Positions 52,051 through 61,325 of a stretch of 64,000 bases of DNA are shown here, one piece after another. The notes under the pieces are model-generated. The model had not been told where the DNA came from and did not search any database. It saw only the letters and a list, made by a program, of their open reading frames with translations. A program made the translations under genes and the position numbers. The DNA comes from Sulfuritalea sp. (lineage in GTDB: Bacteria > Pseudomonadota > Gammaproteobacteria > Burkholderiales > Rhodocyclaceae). Each line of letters starts with the position of its first letter. Within the stretch, counting starts at the first letter, position 1. Location of the stretch: positions 62,001-126,000 of the forward strand of contig NZ_JAFLDR010000005.1 in the NCBI RefSeq assembly GCF_017302275.1. Reading direction: 5' to 3'.

Positions 52051-52068
52051 TCCGGCGGGTCATAGCCG

Positions 52069-52893
52069 CTAGCGCTGGCAGGCGGCGCAGAAGAACGTGG
52101 CGCGCTGGCCCTGGCGCAGTTCCCGGACGGGACGACCGCAGACGCGGCAGGCTTCGCCGCAGCGGCCATAGACAAAATACTGCTGCTGGAAATACCCCGA
52201 ACTTCCATCCGAGTGGATGAAGTCGCGCAGGCTGCTGCCGCCCGCGTCTATCGCCGCGGCGAGGGTAGACTTGATCGCCGGCACCAGGCGTTCCAGGCGC
52301 CGCAATGAAATTCGGCCCGCCGCCCGGCGCGGGTCGATGCCGGCGCGAAACAGGCTTTCCGATGCATAGATGTTGCCGATGCCGACCACCCGGTGGCTGT
52401 CCATCAGCGTCGGCTTGATTGCCGCCGAAAGCCCCGCGAGTTCCTCCTTGAGCCAGGTGGCGCAGAATTCGTCCGACAGCGGCTCAATGCCAAGGACCGA
52501 CAGCAGCGGATGCGCCAGCGGGTCTCCGGGAAGCCACAGTACTGCGCCGAAGCGGCGCGGGTCCCTGAGGCGCAGGGCGACGTCGCCGCCGTCGGCAGCG
52601 AACACCAGATCGAAGTGGTCGTGTTTGTCTGGTGGCAGTGCGGCGGAAACCAGGCGCAGGCTGCCGGACATGCCGAGGTGGACCAACAGGTGTCCGATGC
52701 CGAAGTCGAGCAATAGATACTTGCCGCGCCGGCTGACCGACACAAGCTGCCTTCCTGCCAGCTCGGGGCCGAGCCGGGCCGGCAGGGGATAGCGCAGGGC
52801 CGGCACCCGCGCGATCGCGTCGATGACGCGGCGGCCGGTCAGCGCAGGCGTGATGCCGCGTCGCGTGACCTCGACTTCGGGCAGCTCAGGCAT
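52069..52893 (-). CDS. mutM: Formamidopyrimidine-DNA glycosylase
   Basis: A 274-residue base-excision enzyme. The N-terminus MPELPEVEVTRRGI provides the catalytic Pro2 and Glu3; the helix-two-turn-helix region has GIGNIYASESLFRAGIDP; the C-terminal zinc finger is CRVCGRPVRE...FFCAACQR. It removes 8-oxoguanine and ring-opened purines. Convergent on the ferredoxin gene, divergent from the TPR gene. Confidence 0.97.
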   Translation of the reverse strand: MPELPEVEVTRRGITPALTGRRVIDAIARVPALRYPLPARLGPELAGRQLVSVSRRGKYLLLDFGIGHLLVHLGMSGSLRLVSAALPPDKHDHFDLVFAADGGDVALRLRDPRRFGAVLWLPGDPLAHPLLSVLGIEPLSDEFCATWLKEELAGLSAAIKPTLMDSHRVVGIGNIYASESLFRAGIDPRRAAGRISLRRLERLVPAIKSTLAAAIDAGGSSLRDFIHSDGSSGYFQQQYFVYGRCGEACRVCGRPVRELRQGQRATFFCAACQR

Positions 52894-52992
52894 GCCGGAA
52901 CGCGCAGGAAAAATCTGGTGAAACTGCTAACATCTCCGCATTGTATGTGCTACCGGCGCTTGGTCGCCGCGTTCCCTCCAGGTGCCGCCGTC

Positions 52993-54687
52993 ATGATTCT
53001 CTTTGCCCCTGTTTTCGCGCTTACGCTCACACTGGCCAGCGTCAGCGGGTGGGCGCAGGCGCCAGCGCCTGCCGTCGCGGATCCCGTGCCCAAGGTCGAT
53101 CGCCTGCCCAAGCAGGAACTCACGGCGCAGATCCTCTACCAGTTCCTGCTCGCCGAAATTGCCGCGCAGCGTGGCCAGTTCGGGTTCGCCGCCGGTGCCT
53201 TCGTCGACCTGGCGAAAGGCACGCGCGACCCGCGGGTGGTGCGTCGCGCCGCCGAGGTGGCCTTTCATGCCCGCCAGTACGACGCGGCGCTGGAAGCCAC
53301 GCGGCTATGGCTGGCGCTGGAACCGGATTCGCAGCAGGCGCGGCAGATGCTGTCGACGCTGCTGCTGGCCGGTGGGCGCATCGACGAACTGGCGGCCAGC
53401 CTGGCGCGCGACATTGCCGCGGCACCAAATGCCGGCGAAGGCTTGCTGCGGATCCTGCGCGCCTTTGCGCGCTATCCCGACAAGGCAATCGTGCTGCGCC
53501 TGATCGATAAATTGAGCGAACCCTACCTTGAACTTTCCGAGGCCCGATTCGCTCGCGCCCAGGCCGCCGCCGGTGCCGGGAATGTCGACCGGGCGCGAGC
53601 GGAAATCGACAAGGCGCTCGAATTGCGACCGGGCTGGGAACCGGCGGCCCTGTTCAAGACAGACCTGCTGCCCAAGGGAGCGGCGCAACTGGAATTCCTC
53701 AAAGGCTGGCTGACCGACAATCCGGATGCGCAACAGGCGCGACTGGGATATGCCAGGGGCCTGGTGGGCGAGAAGCGCTATGAAGATGCGCGCGTCGAGT
53801 TTCGTCGCCTGCTGGCCGCCAACCCCGACAATCCGGACATGCTGTATGCAGTGGGCGTGCTTTCGCTGCAGGTCGGCGACGCGGGCGATGCCGAGCAGCA
53901 GCTCAAGCGCTTCGTCGAGATCGGTCGTGGCGAGCAGAATCCAGCGCGCTTCTACCTGGGCCAGATTGCCGAGAAGGCAGGTCGCCTCGATGACGCCTTG
54001 CGCTGGTTCGACCAGGTCGGCGCGGGCGAACATGCGCTGCCTGCGCTGGTGCGCGCCGCCCAGGTCCTGGTACGCCAGAACAAGTTCGACGAAGCCCGCG
54101 AACGGGTCGTTCGGGCGCGTGCCGGCCAACCCGGTGACGTCCGCCTGGTGGTGGCCGAGGGGCATCTGTTGCGCGATGCCGGTCGGCACGCGGAAGCCTT
54201 TGCCTTGCTCGACAAGACGCTCGCATCGCAGCCCGACGATCCGGACATCCTCTACGAAACCGCCTTGGCCGCGGAAAAGATCGGCAACCTGGACTTGGCC
54301 GAACGTCACCTGCGCCGCCTGATCGTGCTCAAGCCCGAGTCGCCGCAAGGCTACAACGCGCTCGGTTATTCCTTCGCCGACCGCAACATTCGCCTCGACG
54401 AGGCGGTGCAGTTGATCGACAAGGCGCTGGTGCTGTCGCCCGATGACGGTTACATCCTCGACAGCAAGGGATGGGTGCTGTTCCGCCAGGGCAAGCTGGC
54501 CGCGGCGCTGGAAGTTCTGCAGAAGTCCTATGCCAAGCAGCCAGATGCGGAAGTCGCCGCCCACATCGGCGAGGTCCTGTGGGCCATGGGTCGCCGTGAC
54601 GAAGCGCTGGCCATCTGGCGCGAGGCGAGCAAGGCCTATCCGGCGAATGAAGTGCTCTCCTCCACGATTAAACGCTTCGTTCCCTGA
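52993..54687 (+). CDS. Secreted tetratricopeptide-repeat protein
   Basis: About 564 residues from ATG 52993, which gives a clean signal peptide (MILFAPVFALTLTLASVSGW); GTG 52918 is a longer alternative. The body is a string of TPR units, for example FGFAAGAFVDLAKGTRDPRV, YEDARVEFRRLLAANPDNPD, GRHAEAFALLDKTLASQPDD and KLAAALEVLQKSYAKQPDAE. No other domain is visible. It lies 8 nt upstream of lolB, a conserved pairing in betaproteobacteria, so a role in envelope assembly or lipoprotein handling is plausible but unproven. Confidence 0.88.
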   Translation: MILFAPVFALTLTLASVSGWAQAPAPAVADPVPKVDRLPKQELTAQILYQFLLAEIAAQRGQFGFAAGAFVDLAKGTRDPRVVRRAAEVAFHARQYDAALEATRLWLALEPDSQQARQMLSTLLLAGGRIDELAASLARDIAAAPNAGEGLLRILRAFARYPDKAIVLRLIDKLSEPYLELSEARFARAQAAAGAGNVDRARAEIDKALELRPGWEPAALFKTDLLPKGAAQLEFLKGWLTDNPDAQQARLGYARGLVGEKRYEDARVEFRRLLAANPDNPDMLYAVGVLSLQVGDAGDAEQQLKRFVEIGRGEQNPARFYLGQIAEKAGRLDDALRWFDQVGAGEHALPALVRAAQVLVRQNKFDEARERVVRARAGQPGDVRLVVAEGHLLRDAGRHAEAFALLDKTLASQPDDPDILYETALAAEKIGNLDLAERHLRRLIVLKPESPQGYNALGYSFADRNIRLDEAVQLIDKALVLSPDDGYILDSKGWVLFRQGKLAAALEVLQKSYAKQPDAEVAAHIGEVLWAMGRRDEALAIWREASKAYPANEVLSSTIKRFVP

Positions 54688-54695
54688 GCACATCA

Positions 54696-55220
54696 ATGAG
54701 GGTCTGGCTGGCCTGGCTGGCCATGGTACTGCTGGCGGGTTGCGCCGGAGTGCCGGGCGGCGAACCGGACGCCGCGCTGGGGCCGCCGCTTGATGGTTTT
54801 TCCGCCGCAGGCCGGATGTCGCTGCGCCAGGGCGATCGCAGCGACCACCTGCAGTTCGATTGGCAGCATTCGCCGCAGCGCGACGTGATGGTGTTTTCGA
54901 CTCCGCTGGGGCAGGGGTTGGCCGAACTCGGTCGCGATGCCGGCGGAGCGTGGCTGGCTTTGCCCGGCGCGCAAGAACGGCGCGCCGCCAACCTGGGTGA
55001 ACTGGCGAAACTCGTTTTCGGCGCGTCCTTGCCGCTGGATGTGCTGGCGGACTGGTTGCGCGGAGCGCAACCCGAGCGCGAAGGCATTGCGGATGGATGG
55101 CGGATCGTGATTTCTGAAACCTTGCCGTATCACCAGCGCCGACTTCCGCGGCGGCTGGAAGTGCGTCGCGGCGACGTCGAACTGCGGATTGTGATCGACG
55201 CCTGGGGTCGCAATGATTGA
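54696..55220 (+). CDS. lolB: Outer-membrane lipoprotein insertion factor LolB
   Basis: A 174-residue lipoprotein with signal peptide and lipobox LAGC (MRVWLAWLAMVLLAGCAG). The mature part has FSAAGRMSLRQGDRSDHLQF and WLRGAQPEREGIADGW, the beta-sheet and WLxG segments of LolB. It accepts lipoproteins from LolA and inserts them in the outer membrane. Its end overlaps ispE by 8 nt, the usual lolB-ispE arrangement. Confidence 0.93.
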   Translation: MRVWLAWLAMVLLAGCAGVPGGEPDAALGPPLDGFSAAGRMSLRQGDRSDHLQFDWQHSPQRDVMVFSTPLGQGLAELGRDAGGAWLALPGAQERRAANLGELAKLVFGASLPLDVLADWLRGAQPEREGIADGWRIVISETLPYHQRRLPRRLEVRRGDVELRIVIDAWGRND

Positions 55221-56058
55221 CTGGCATCGCGCGTGGCCGGCGCCGGCCAAGATCAACCTGTTCCTGCATGTGGTCGGGCGGCGCGCAGACGGCTATCACC
55301 TGCTGCAGACCGTTTTCCGCTTCCTCGATTTCGGCGATACCCTGCGTTGCGAGCCGCGCGCCGACGGCCGCATCGTTCTGGCCACTCCGCTGCCCGGCGT
55401 GGCGCCGGAAACCGATCTCACCGTGCGCGCCGCGACCGCCCTGCGCGCCGCGACCGGAGCTACCGCAGGCGTCACCTTGCACCTTGAAAAGCGGCTGCCG
55501 ATGGGCGGCGGGCTGGGCGGCGGCAGTTCGGATGCGGCGACCACGCTGCTCGCGCTCAACCGCTTGTGGCGCATTAACCTGACATCGCCGCAACTTCAGC
55601 AGATCGGCCTCGCGCTCGGTGCCGACGTACCGATCTTCGTCCATGGCCGCAGCGCCTTTGCCGAAGGCATCGGCGAACGTTTCGCCGACGTCCGCCTGCC
55701 GTCCGCCTGGTACCTGGTGCTGGTCCCGGGCGTGGCGGTGCCGACCCCGGAGATCTTTCGTTCCCCGCAGTTGCGCCGCGACACGCCGGCGATCGCGGCG
55801 AGCGACTGGCGACCCGGCAGCGGCCACAACGACCTCGAACCCGTGGCCTGCGCGCTCTATCCCGAAGTAGGTCGCCACCTCGACTGGCTGCGACGATATG
55901 GTGACGCGCGCATGAGCGGTTCGGGCGCGTGCTGTTTCGTCGAGTTCGTGGACGAGGCGTCGGCGCGGACCGCATTTGCGGCGCTTCCGGCTGACATGCG
56001 CGGCTTCCTCGCGGCCGGATTGGACCGGCATCCGATCCAGGCCCTGGCCGGGGAGTGA
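55213..56058 (+). CDS. ispE: 4-diphosphocytidyl-2-C-methyl-D-erythritol kinase
   Basis: A 281-residue GHMP kinase of the MEP isoprenoid pathway. PAPAKINLFLHVVGRRADGY (catalytic Lys/Asp region), LPMGGGLGGGSSDAATTL (GHMP ATP loop) and RMSGSGACCFVEF (third motif) are complete. Starts within the end of lolB. The tRNA-Gln, prs, rplY, pth chain that follows is typical of betaproteobacteria. Confidence 0.96.
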   Translation: MIDWHRAWPAPAKINLFLHVVGRRADGYHLLQTVFRFLDFGDTLRCEPRADGRIVLATPLPGVAPETDLTVRAATALRAATGATAGVTLHLEKRLPMGGGLGGGSSDAATTLLALNRLWRINLTSPQLQQIGLALGADVPIFVHGRSAFAEGIGERFADVRLPSAWYLVLVPGVAVPTPEIFRSPQLRRDTPAIAASDWRPGSGHNDLEPVACALYPEVGRHLDWLRRYGDARMSGSGACCFVEFVDEASARTAFAALPADMRGFLAAGLDRHPIQALAGE

Positions 56059-56130
56059 TGCCGGTTCGGAGTTCGTCGGCGCGCCGGGCCGCTGGTTTCT
56101 TCCGCGTTCCGTCCTGTCGCCTGCCTCCGC

Positions 56131-56160
56131 CGAGACTCCTCCGAGACTCCTCCGAGATTG
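56131..56160 (+). repeat. 11-bp tandem repeat before tRNA-Gln
   Basis: Two exact copies of CGAGACTCCTC followed by a partial third (CGAGATTG). Just after it, GGGG-CGAAAA-CCCC at about 56165-56178 can form a small hairpin, perhaps the ispE terminator. The 171-nt spacer 56059-56229 holds no gene and no clear promoter was assigned. Confidence 0.75.
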
Positions 56161-56229
56161 ACAGCGGGGGCGAAAACCCCGAAAATGCGCGTCCTTTCGA
56201 CCTCCGCCCCCAAGGCAGAGACACGAAGT

Positions 56230-56306
56230 TGGGGAGTCGCCAAGTTGGTTAAGGCACTGGATTTTGATTCCAGCATGCGAAGGTTCGAATCCTTCCTCCC
56301 CAGCCA
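56230..56306 (+). tRNA. tRNA-Gln (anticodon TTG)
   Basis: A 77-nt cloverleaf with a 7-bp acceptor stem TGGGGAG/CTCCCCA, D arm around AGTTGGTTAA, anticodon stem CTGGA/TCCAG with loop TTTTGAT (anticodon TTG), T arm GAAGG-TTCGAAT-CCTTC, discriminator G and encoded CCA. It sits between ispE and prs, its normal place in betaproteobacteria. Confidence 0.97.
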
Positions 56307-56364
56307 ACCCTTCACGGATAGCGCCGGCGTTATTCCTCCTTCCGCTTGACCTGAGCAGACCGAC

Positions 56365-57315
56365 ATGGCCTACGACAGCCTGATGGTTTTTACCGGCAAC
56401 GCCAATCCCAAGCTGGCGGCCGATGTGGTCAAGCGCCTTAACATCTCGCTGGGCCGCGCCAACGTCGGGCGCTTTTCCGATGGCGAGGTCAGCTGCGAAA
56501 TCCTCGAGCACGTGCGCGGCCATGACGTGTTCGTGCTGCAATCGACCTGCAATCCGACCAACGACAACCTGATGGAACTGATGGTCATGGTCGACGCGCT
56601 GAAGCGTGCCTCGGCCGGGCGCATCACTGCCGCCATCCCCTATTTCGGCTACGCCCGGCAGGACCGCCGGACGCGTTCGGCGCGCGTCGCGATCACGGCC
56701 AAGGTGGTCGCCAACATGCTGCAGACCGTCGGCGTGCAGCGCGTGCTGACGGTCGACCTGCACGCCGACCAGATCCAGGGCTTTTTCGACATTCCGGTGG
56801 ACAACATCTACGCCGCGCCCATCCTGCTCGGCGACATCTGGCGCCAGCGCCATGAAGACCTGCTGGTGGTGTCGCCCGACGTCGGCGGCGTGGTCCGCGC
56901 GCGGGCACTGGCCAAGCGCCTTGAATCCGACCTGGCGATCATCGACAAGCGGCGGCCGAAGGCCAACGTGTCGGAAGTCATGAACATCATCGGCGAAGTC
57001 GATGGCCGCACCTGCGTCATCATGGACGACATGGTCGATACCGCCGGCACCCTGTGCAAGGCCGCGCAGGCCCTCAAGGAGCATGGCGCCAAGCGCGTCC
57101 TGGCCTACTGTACCCACCCGGTGCTGTCGGGCAGCGCCGTGTCGCGCATCATGGGCTCGGAACTCGACGAACTGGTGGTCACCGACACCATTCCGCTGTC
57201 GGACGACGCGCGCGCCTGCGAGCGCATCCGCCAGATTTCGATCGCCGAACTGATGGCGGAGACCATGCTGCGCATCAGCAACGAGTCGTCCGTCTCATCG
57301 CTTTTCATGGATTGA
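56365..57315 (+). CDS. prs: Ribose-phosphate pyrophosphokinase
   Basis: A 316-residue enzyme making [60 protein letters not shown], the KRRPKAN loop and [14 protein letters not shown] (PRPP motif) are all class I PRPP synthetase features, and length is standard. Supplies PRPP for nucleotides, His and Trp. Confidence 0.97.
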   Translation: MAYDSLMVFTGNANPKLAADVVKRLNISLGRANVGRFSDGEVSCEILEHVRGHDVFVLQSTCNPTNDNLMELMVMVDALKRASAGRITAAIPYFGYARQDRRTRSARVAITAKVVANMLQTVGVQRVLTVDLHADQIQGFFDIPVDNIYAAPILLGDIWRQRHEDLLVVSPDVGGVVRARALAKRLESDLAIIDKRRPKANVSEVMNIIGEVDGRTCVIMDDMVDTAGTLCKAAQALKEHGAKRVLAYCTHPVLSGSAVSRIMGSELDELVVTDTIPLSDDARACERIRQISIAELMAETMLRISNESSVSSLFMD

Positions 57316-57378
57316 TTTTCCCCCTGGCCTGGTCGCGGGCGAGGGATTTCACCCTGGCAGTACTTAACGGAGCAAATC

Positions 57379-58038
57379 ATGCAACTTGAATTCAATGCAA
57401 ACAAGCGCGATGGACAGGGCACTGGAGCGAGCCGCCGCCTGCGTCGCACCGGCCGGGTTCCCGGCATCATCTATGGCGGCAGCGCGAAACCGCAGCAGAT
57501 CGACATCGACCACAACGAGCTGTTCCAGCTGCTGCGCAAGGAGGCCTTCTATTCCTCCGTGCTTAACGCCAACGTCGAGGGCGCCAAGGAAATGTGTCTG
57601 CTGCGCGACGTGCAGCGCCACCCGTACCGCCCGGTCATCCTGCACGTCGATTTCCAGCGCGTCGACGCCACGCACAAGATCCACCAGAAAGTGCCGCTGC
57701 ACTTCATCAATGCCGACATCGCTCCGGGCGTCAAGCTGGGCGGCGGCATGGTGTCGCACGTCATGAACGACGTCGACGTCAAGTGCCTGCCGGGCGACCT
57801 GCCGGCCTTCATCGAAGTTGACCTGAAGGATCTCGCTTCCGGCAATTCGATCCACGTTTCGCAGCTCGTTTTGCCCAAGGGCGTCGAGGTCGCGCATCAC
57901 GGCGAAGGGGATCCGGTGGTCGCCACCATCATGATGAAGGGCGGCAGTGCGGTTGAAGAAGCCGAAGCCGCTCCGGTGGTCGTGGCGCCTGCCGCCGCGG
58001 CTCCCGCCAAGAAGGCCGAGCGCGTCGACAAGAGATAA
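57379..58038 (+). CDS. rplY: 50S ribosomal protein L25 (general stress protein Ctc form)
   Basis: A 219-residue long-form L25. The N-terminal 5S-rRNA-binding domain has FNANKRDGQGTGASRRLRRT and PGIIYGGSAKP; the C-terminal TL5/Ctc beta domain contains VPLHFINADIAPGVKLGGGM and LPKGVEVAHHGEGDPVVATI. An Ala/Lys tail ends the protein. Located between prs and pth as usual. Confidence 0.96.
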   Translation: MQLEFNANKRDGQGTGASRRLRRTGRVPGIIYGGSAKPQQIDIDHNELFQLLRKEAFYSSVLNANVEGAKEMCLLRDVQRHPYRPVILHVDFQRVDATHKIHQKVPLHFINADIAPGVKLGGGMVSHVMNDVDVKCLPGDLPAFIEVDLKDLASGNSIHVSQLVLPKGVEVAHHGEGDPVVATIMMKGGSAVEEAEAAPVVVAPAAAAPAKKAERVDKR

Positions 58039-58041
58039 TCC

Positions 58042-58647
58042 TTGCAGGCACGTTTGCGCCTGATCGTCGGCCTCGGCAACCCCGGGGCCGAATACGCTGA
58101 AACCCGGCACAACGCCGGGTTTTGGTTTTGTGAGCGCCTGGCGCGCGAACTCGGTGCGTCCTTCACCCGCGAATCGCGCTACCACGGCTTTGTCGCCAGG
58201 TTGCGGCTGGATGGCGAGGATCTTTGGTTCTTGATGCCGCAGACCTTCATGAACCGTTCCGGCCAGGCGGTGCGCGCGCTGACCCAGTTCTTTCGCATCG
58301 AAGCCGCGGAAATACTGGTGCTGCATGACGAACTCGACCTGCCGCCGGGCCAGATGCGGCTCAAGTTCGGCGGCGGCCTCGGCGGTCACAACGGTCTCAA
58401 GGACATTACCGCGCACCTCGGCACGCAGGACTACTGGCGCCTGCGCATCGGCATCGGCCACCCCGGCGACCGCGACGAAGTCGTGAACTACGTGCTCAAG
58501 CCGCCGCGCCGCGAGGAGTGCGAGGAAATCGACGCGGCGCTGGACCGTGCGCTGCTGGCCTGGCCGACGCTGGCGAAGGGCGAGTTCAACGCGGCGACGC
58601 AGAAGATCAATACCGTGCCCAAGTTGGCACCCAAGGAAACCCCATGA
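58042..58647 (+). CDS. pth: Peptidyl-tRNA hydrolase
   Basis: A 201-residue enzyme with TTG start at 58042, 3 nt after rplY; homology begins right at [20 protein letters not shown], which contains the catalytic His (RHNAGFW). [31 protein letters not shown] and [13 protein letters not shown] are conserved. It frees tRNA from drop-off peptidyl-tRNA. Overlaps ychF by 4 nt. Confidence 0.96.
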   Translation: MQARLRLIVGLGNPGAEYAETRHNAGFWFCERLARELGASFTRESRYHGFVARLRLDGEDLWFLMPQTFMNRSGQAVRALTQFFRIEAAEILVLHDELDLPPGQMRLKFGGGLGGHNGLKDITAHLGTQDYWRLRIGIGHPGDRDEVVNYVLKPPRREECEEIDAALDRALLAWPTLAKGEFNAATQKINTVPKLAPKETP

Positions 58648-59738
58648 GCCTCAAATGCGGCATCGTCGGCTTGCCCAACGTCGGCAAGTCCACCCTCTTC
58701 AACGCGCTGACCAAGTCCGGCATTGCGGCGGAGAACTATCCCTTCTGCACCATCGAGCCCAACGTCGGCATCGTCGAAGTGCCGGATGAACGGCTCAAGG
58801 CGCTCTCGGCGATCGTCAAGCCGCAGAAGATCCAGCCTGCCATCGTCGAGTTCGTCGACATCGCCGGCCTTGTCGCCGGTGCCAGCAAGGGCGAGGGCTT
58901 GGGCAACCAGTTCCTCGCCAACATCCGCGAGACCGACGCCGTGGTGCACGTCGTGCGCTGCTTCGCTGACGACAACGTGGTGCACGTTGCCGGCCGCATC
59001 GACCCGCTGCACGACATCGAGGTGATCGATACGGAACTGGCGCTGGCCGACATGGCGACGGTGGAAAAGGCGCTCAATCGCTACACCAAGCAGGCCAAGG
59101 CCGGCGGCGACAAGGAAGCCAAGCTCCTGGCGGCTGTGCTGGAGAAATGCATGGCGCAACTCGACCAGGGCAAGCCGGTGCGCGCGCTCGACCTGTCGAA
59201 GGAAGAGAGGGCCAACCTGCGCCAGTTCTTCCTCATCACCGCCAAGCCGGTGCTCTATGTGGCGAACGTCAAGGACGACGGGTTCGAGAACAACCCGCAC
59301 CTCGACGTGGTGCGCGCCCATGCCGCCAGGGAAGGCGCCGACGTGGTGCCGCTGTGCGCCGCGATCGAAGCCGAGATCGCCGACCTCGAGGACGACGAAA
59401 AGCAGATGTTCCTCGCCGACATGGGCCTCGAGGAACCGGGCCTCAACCGCCTGATCCGCGCCGGCTACCACCTGCTCGGCCTGCAGACCTACTTCACCGC
59501 CGGCGTCAAGGAAGTGCGCGCCTGGACCATCCACAAGGGCGACTCGGCGCCGCAGGCCGCCGGCGTGATCCACACCGATTTCGAAAAGGGCTTCATCCGC
59601 GCCCAGACCATCGCCTTCGAGGACTTCATTGCCTGCAAGGGCGAGGCGGGTGCCAAAGAAGCCGGCAAGATGCGCGCCGAAGGCAAGGACTACGTCGTCA
59701 AGGATGGCGACGTCATGAACTTCCTGTTCAACGTCTAA
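58644..59738 (+). CDS. ychF: Redox-regulated ATPase YchF (Obg family)
   Basis: A 364-residue P-loop protein from ATG 58644. [20 protein letters not shown] is the G1 motif; [20 protein letters not shown] is G3; the G4 position reads NVKD in [12 protein letters not shown], consistent with ATP preference. The C-terminal TGS domain ends [10 protein letters not shown]. It associates with ribosomes and stress responses. Coupled to pth. Confidence 0.96.
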   Translation: MSLKCGIVGLPNVGKSTLFNALTKSGIAAENYPFCTIEPNVGIVEVPDERLKALSAIVKPQKIQPAIVEFVDIAGLVAGASKGEGLGNQFLANIRETDAVVHVVRCFADDNVVHVAGRIDPLHDIEVIDTELALADMATVEKALNRYTKQAKAGGDKEAKLLAAVLEKCMAQLDQGKPVRALDLSKEERANLRQFFLITAKPVLYVANVKDDGFENNPHLDVVRAHAAREGADVVPLCAAIEAEIADLEDDEKQMFLADMGLEEPGLNRLIRAGYHLLGLQTYFTAGVKEVRAWTIHKGDSAPQAAGVIHTDFEKGFIRAQTIAFEDFIACKGEAGAKEAGKMRAEGKDYVVKDGDVMNFLFNV

Positions 59739-59753
59739 GGCCCCGAAAGTCTT

Positions 59754-59774
59754 GTCTCCGGCTCAGCCGGAGAC
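59754..59774 (+). terminator. Strong GC hairpin after ychF
   Basis: GTCTCCGGCT and AGCCGGAGAC pair perfectly around one base, 15 nt after the ychF stop, but GGTGTCCCCC follows in place of a T-run. It may be part of the adjacent repeat rather than a dedicated terminator: CCCCGAAAGTC occurs just before it (59741-59751) and again at 59781-59791. Confidence 0.5.
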
Positions 59775-59787
59775 GGTGTCCCCCGAA

Positions 59788-59825
59788 AGTCGGCGCCCCA
59801 CGGGGACCTCCTATGGTCGCTGGCG
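59788..59825 (+). repeat. 38-bp dispersed repeat, copy L3 (intergenic)
   Basis: Matches copy L2 in the GT9 gene (27541-27578) at 33 of 38 positions, beginning AGTCGGCGCCCCACGGGG. The similarity extends into flanks (CCCGAA before, GGCACGGCGTGTTGCC after). It lies between ychF and the end of the PAS protein gene, so unlike L1 and L2 it is not under coding constraint. Confidence 0.88.
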
Positions 59826-59844
59826 GCACGGCGTGTTGCCAGCC

Positions 59845-60837
59845 TCAGGCCGGATGTTTATTGCGTTCGCGCTGTCGGTTGGCGACCGTCTGGGTGATGT
59901 CGGTGATAACCCAGACAGTCTGCCCGGGCCTGCCGGTCATGCGGCGCCCGGACAGTTCCGCCCAGAACTGCCCGCCGTCTGCGCGGCGCAGGCGGTACAT
60001 GCCGTTCACCGGGCTCCCCGATTCGAGCGCCCGCGTGTGGTCGGCGAGAAACAGCCCGGCCTCGGCCTGGCCGACGAAATGCTGGTCGAGCCTTGAGCCG
60101 GAAAGGTCCTGCAGGCGGCGGCCCAGCAGTTCGCCCAGCCGCATGTTGCATTTGGCGATTTGACGGTTATCGAGCACGGCGATGCCACTCGGCGAGGAAT
60201 CGAAGATCGCCTGCTGTTCGGCCAGCAGGATGTCCGCTTCGGCGCTGTGCCGCAGGATCCGCGTCGCTGACTGGTAGAGCGTGCGTTGCACGATGATGAA
60301 CACCGCGATGCAACTGGCGGCCGCGATGACCGGCCACTGCGCGCCGGTACCGAGGGTGAGGACATAGGTGGCGACCGCCGGCCCCAGGATCGGAATGATG
60401 AAAAGCCAGAAGGTGACGTTGCTCACCGCGACGAAGACCGAACCGGTAAAGGCCGTGATCACCGCCATCATGGCGACGAACATCTGCGCATCGGGGTGGG
60501 TCGCGGGCGGGTAGAGCGGGCCGAACAGTGCGCCCCAACCCAGGCTGGCGAGCATCGCGCCGGTGGCGAACGACCATTCCCAGCGGCGAACAGAGGCGCC
60601 TTGCCGCTCGGCCTTGCCGAACATGTACCAGAGCCAGGCCTGCATTGCCGAGACCGAAAGCATGTAGGCGGTCCATTGCTTGAGCAGTTCCAGGCCGGTC
60701 GTTTCGAACAGCACCAGGAAACAGAGGAAGATCCCTATCAATGCGGCGACGATGCCGGACGGCAGGCGACTGTAGAGCATCTCGACGCGGCGCACTTCCG
60801 CGTCGTCGCCGCTTCCGGGGGGCGGGTCGTTGTTCAT
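59845..60837 (-). CDS. Membrane protein with C-terminal PAS domain, no output domain
   Basis: A 330-residue protein with an N-terminal ~200-residue region containing about seven membrane segments (for example IVAALIGIFLCFLVLFETTG and ASCIAVFIIVQRTLYQSA), then a PAS domain (QQAIFDSSPSGIAVLDNRQI ... WVITDITQTVANRQRERN). Such N-termini usually precede histidine kinase or GGDEF domains; here the protein stops right after PAS, about 20 nt from the L3 repeat. It may be a sensor working in trans or the stump of a larger protein. Confidence 0.8.
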   Translation of the reverse strand: MNNDPPPGSGDDAEVRRVEMLYSRLPSGIVAALIGIFLCFLVLFETTGLELLKQWTAYMLSVSAMQAWLWYMFGKAERQGASVRRWEWSFATGAMLASLGWGALFGPLYPPATHPDAQMFVAMMAVITAFTGSVFVAVSNVTFWLFIIPILGPAVATYVLTLGTGAQWPVIAAASCIAVFIIVQRTLYQSATRILRHSAEADILLAEQQAIFDSSPSGIAVLDNRQIAKCNMRLGELLGRRLQDLSGSRLDQHFVGQAEAGLFLADHTRALESGSPVNGMYRLRRADGGQFWAELSGRRMTGRPGQTVWVITDITQTVANRQRERNKHPA

Positions 60838-60884
60838 GGCCGTTTTTCCCCGGCGATCGGACTCATGGCACGGCTTGCCCGAGG

Positions 60885-61253
60885 TCAGGCGACTCCCTGC
60901 TGCCCTGCAATCTCGGCGCGCACCGTATCCATGTCGAGCGCCATGGCCTGTTCGATGAGCTGTTCGAAGGCGGGGCCGGGCAGTGCGCCGGCTTCGGAAT
61001 AAATGATGATCTGGTCACGGAAGATCATCAGCGTGGGGATCGAGCGGATGTTGAAGGCGCCGGCGATTTCCTGCTGTTCCTCGGTGTTTACCTTGGCAAA
61101 GACGATTTCCGGCTGCTTTTCCGAGACGGCTTCGAAGGTAGGCGCGAAGCCGCGGCAGGGCGCACACCAGGGTGCCCAGAAGTCTACGATCACGGTGGCG
61201 TTGTCGTTGATGGTCTGTTGAAAGTTTTCGGTGTTGAGTTCCAGCGTGGCCAT
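60885..61253 (-). CDS. Thioredoxin-family protein with CAPC active site
   Basis: A 122-residue thioredoxin fold: VIVDFWAPWCAPCRGFAPTF carries the active site with CAPC in place of CGPC, and NIRSIPTLMIFRDQ the cis-Pro loop. No signal peptide, so cytoplasmic. Slightly longer than TrxA, with a C-terminal helix extension. Substitution of Gly by Ala changes redox potential in known thioredoxins; the physiological partner is unknown. Divergent from gluQ. Confidence 0.92.
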   Translation of the reverse strand: MATLELNTENFQQTINDNATVIVDFWAPWCAPCRGFAPTFEAVSEKQPEIVFAKVNTEEQQEIAGAFNIRSIPTLMIFRDQIIIYSEAGALPGPAFEQLIEQAMALDMDTVRAEIAGQQGVA

Positions 61254-61325
61254 GGGCGGCTCCCAGATGAATTGAATCGCTTGAATCCTACCGTTTTGCC
61301 CGATGCCGTGCTATCACTCTGCCCA

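Noticed and set aside
53305-57117. Open frame of 1270 codons on the minus strand across the TPR gene, lolB, ispE, the tRNA and prs
   Set aside because: It runs antisense through five well-supported genes including a tRNA, has no recognisable domain, and is a by-product of high third-position GC.
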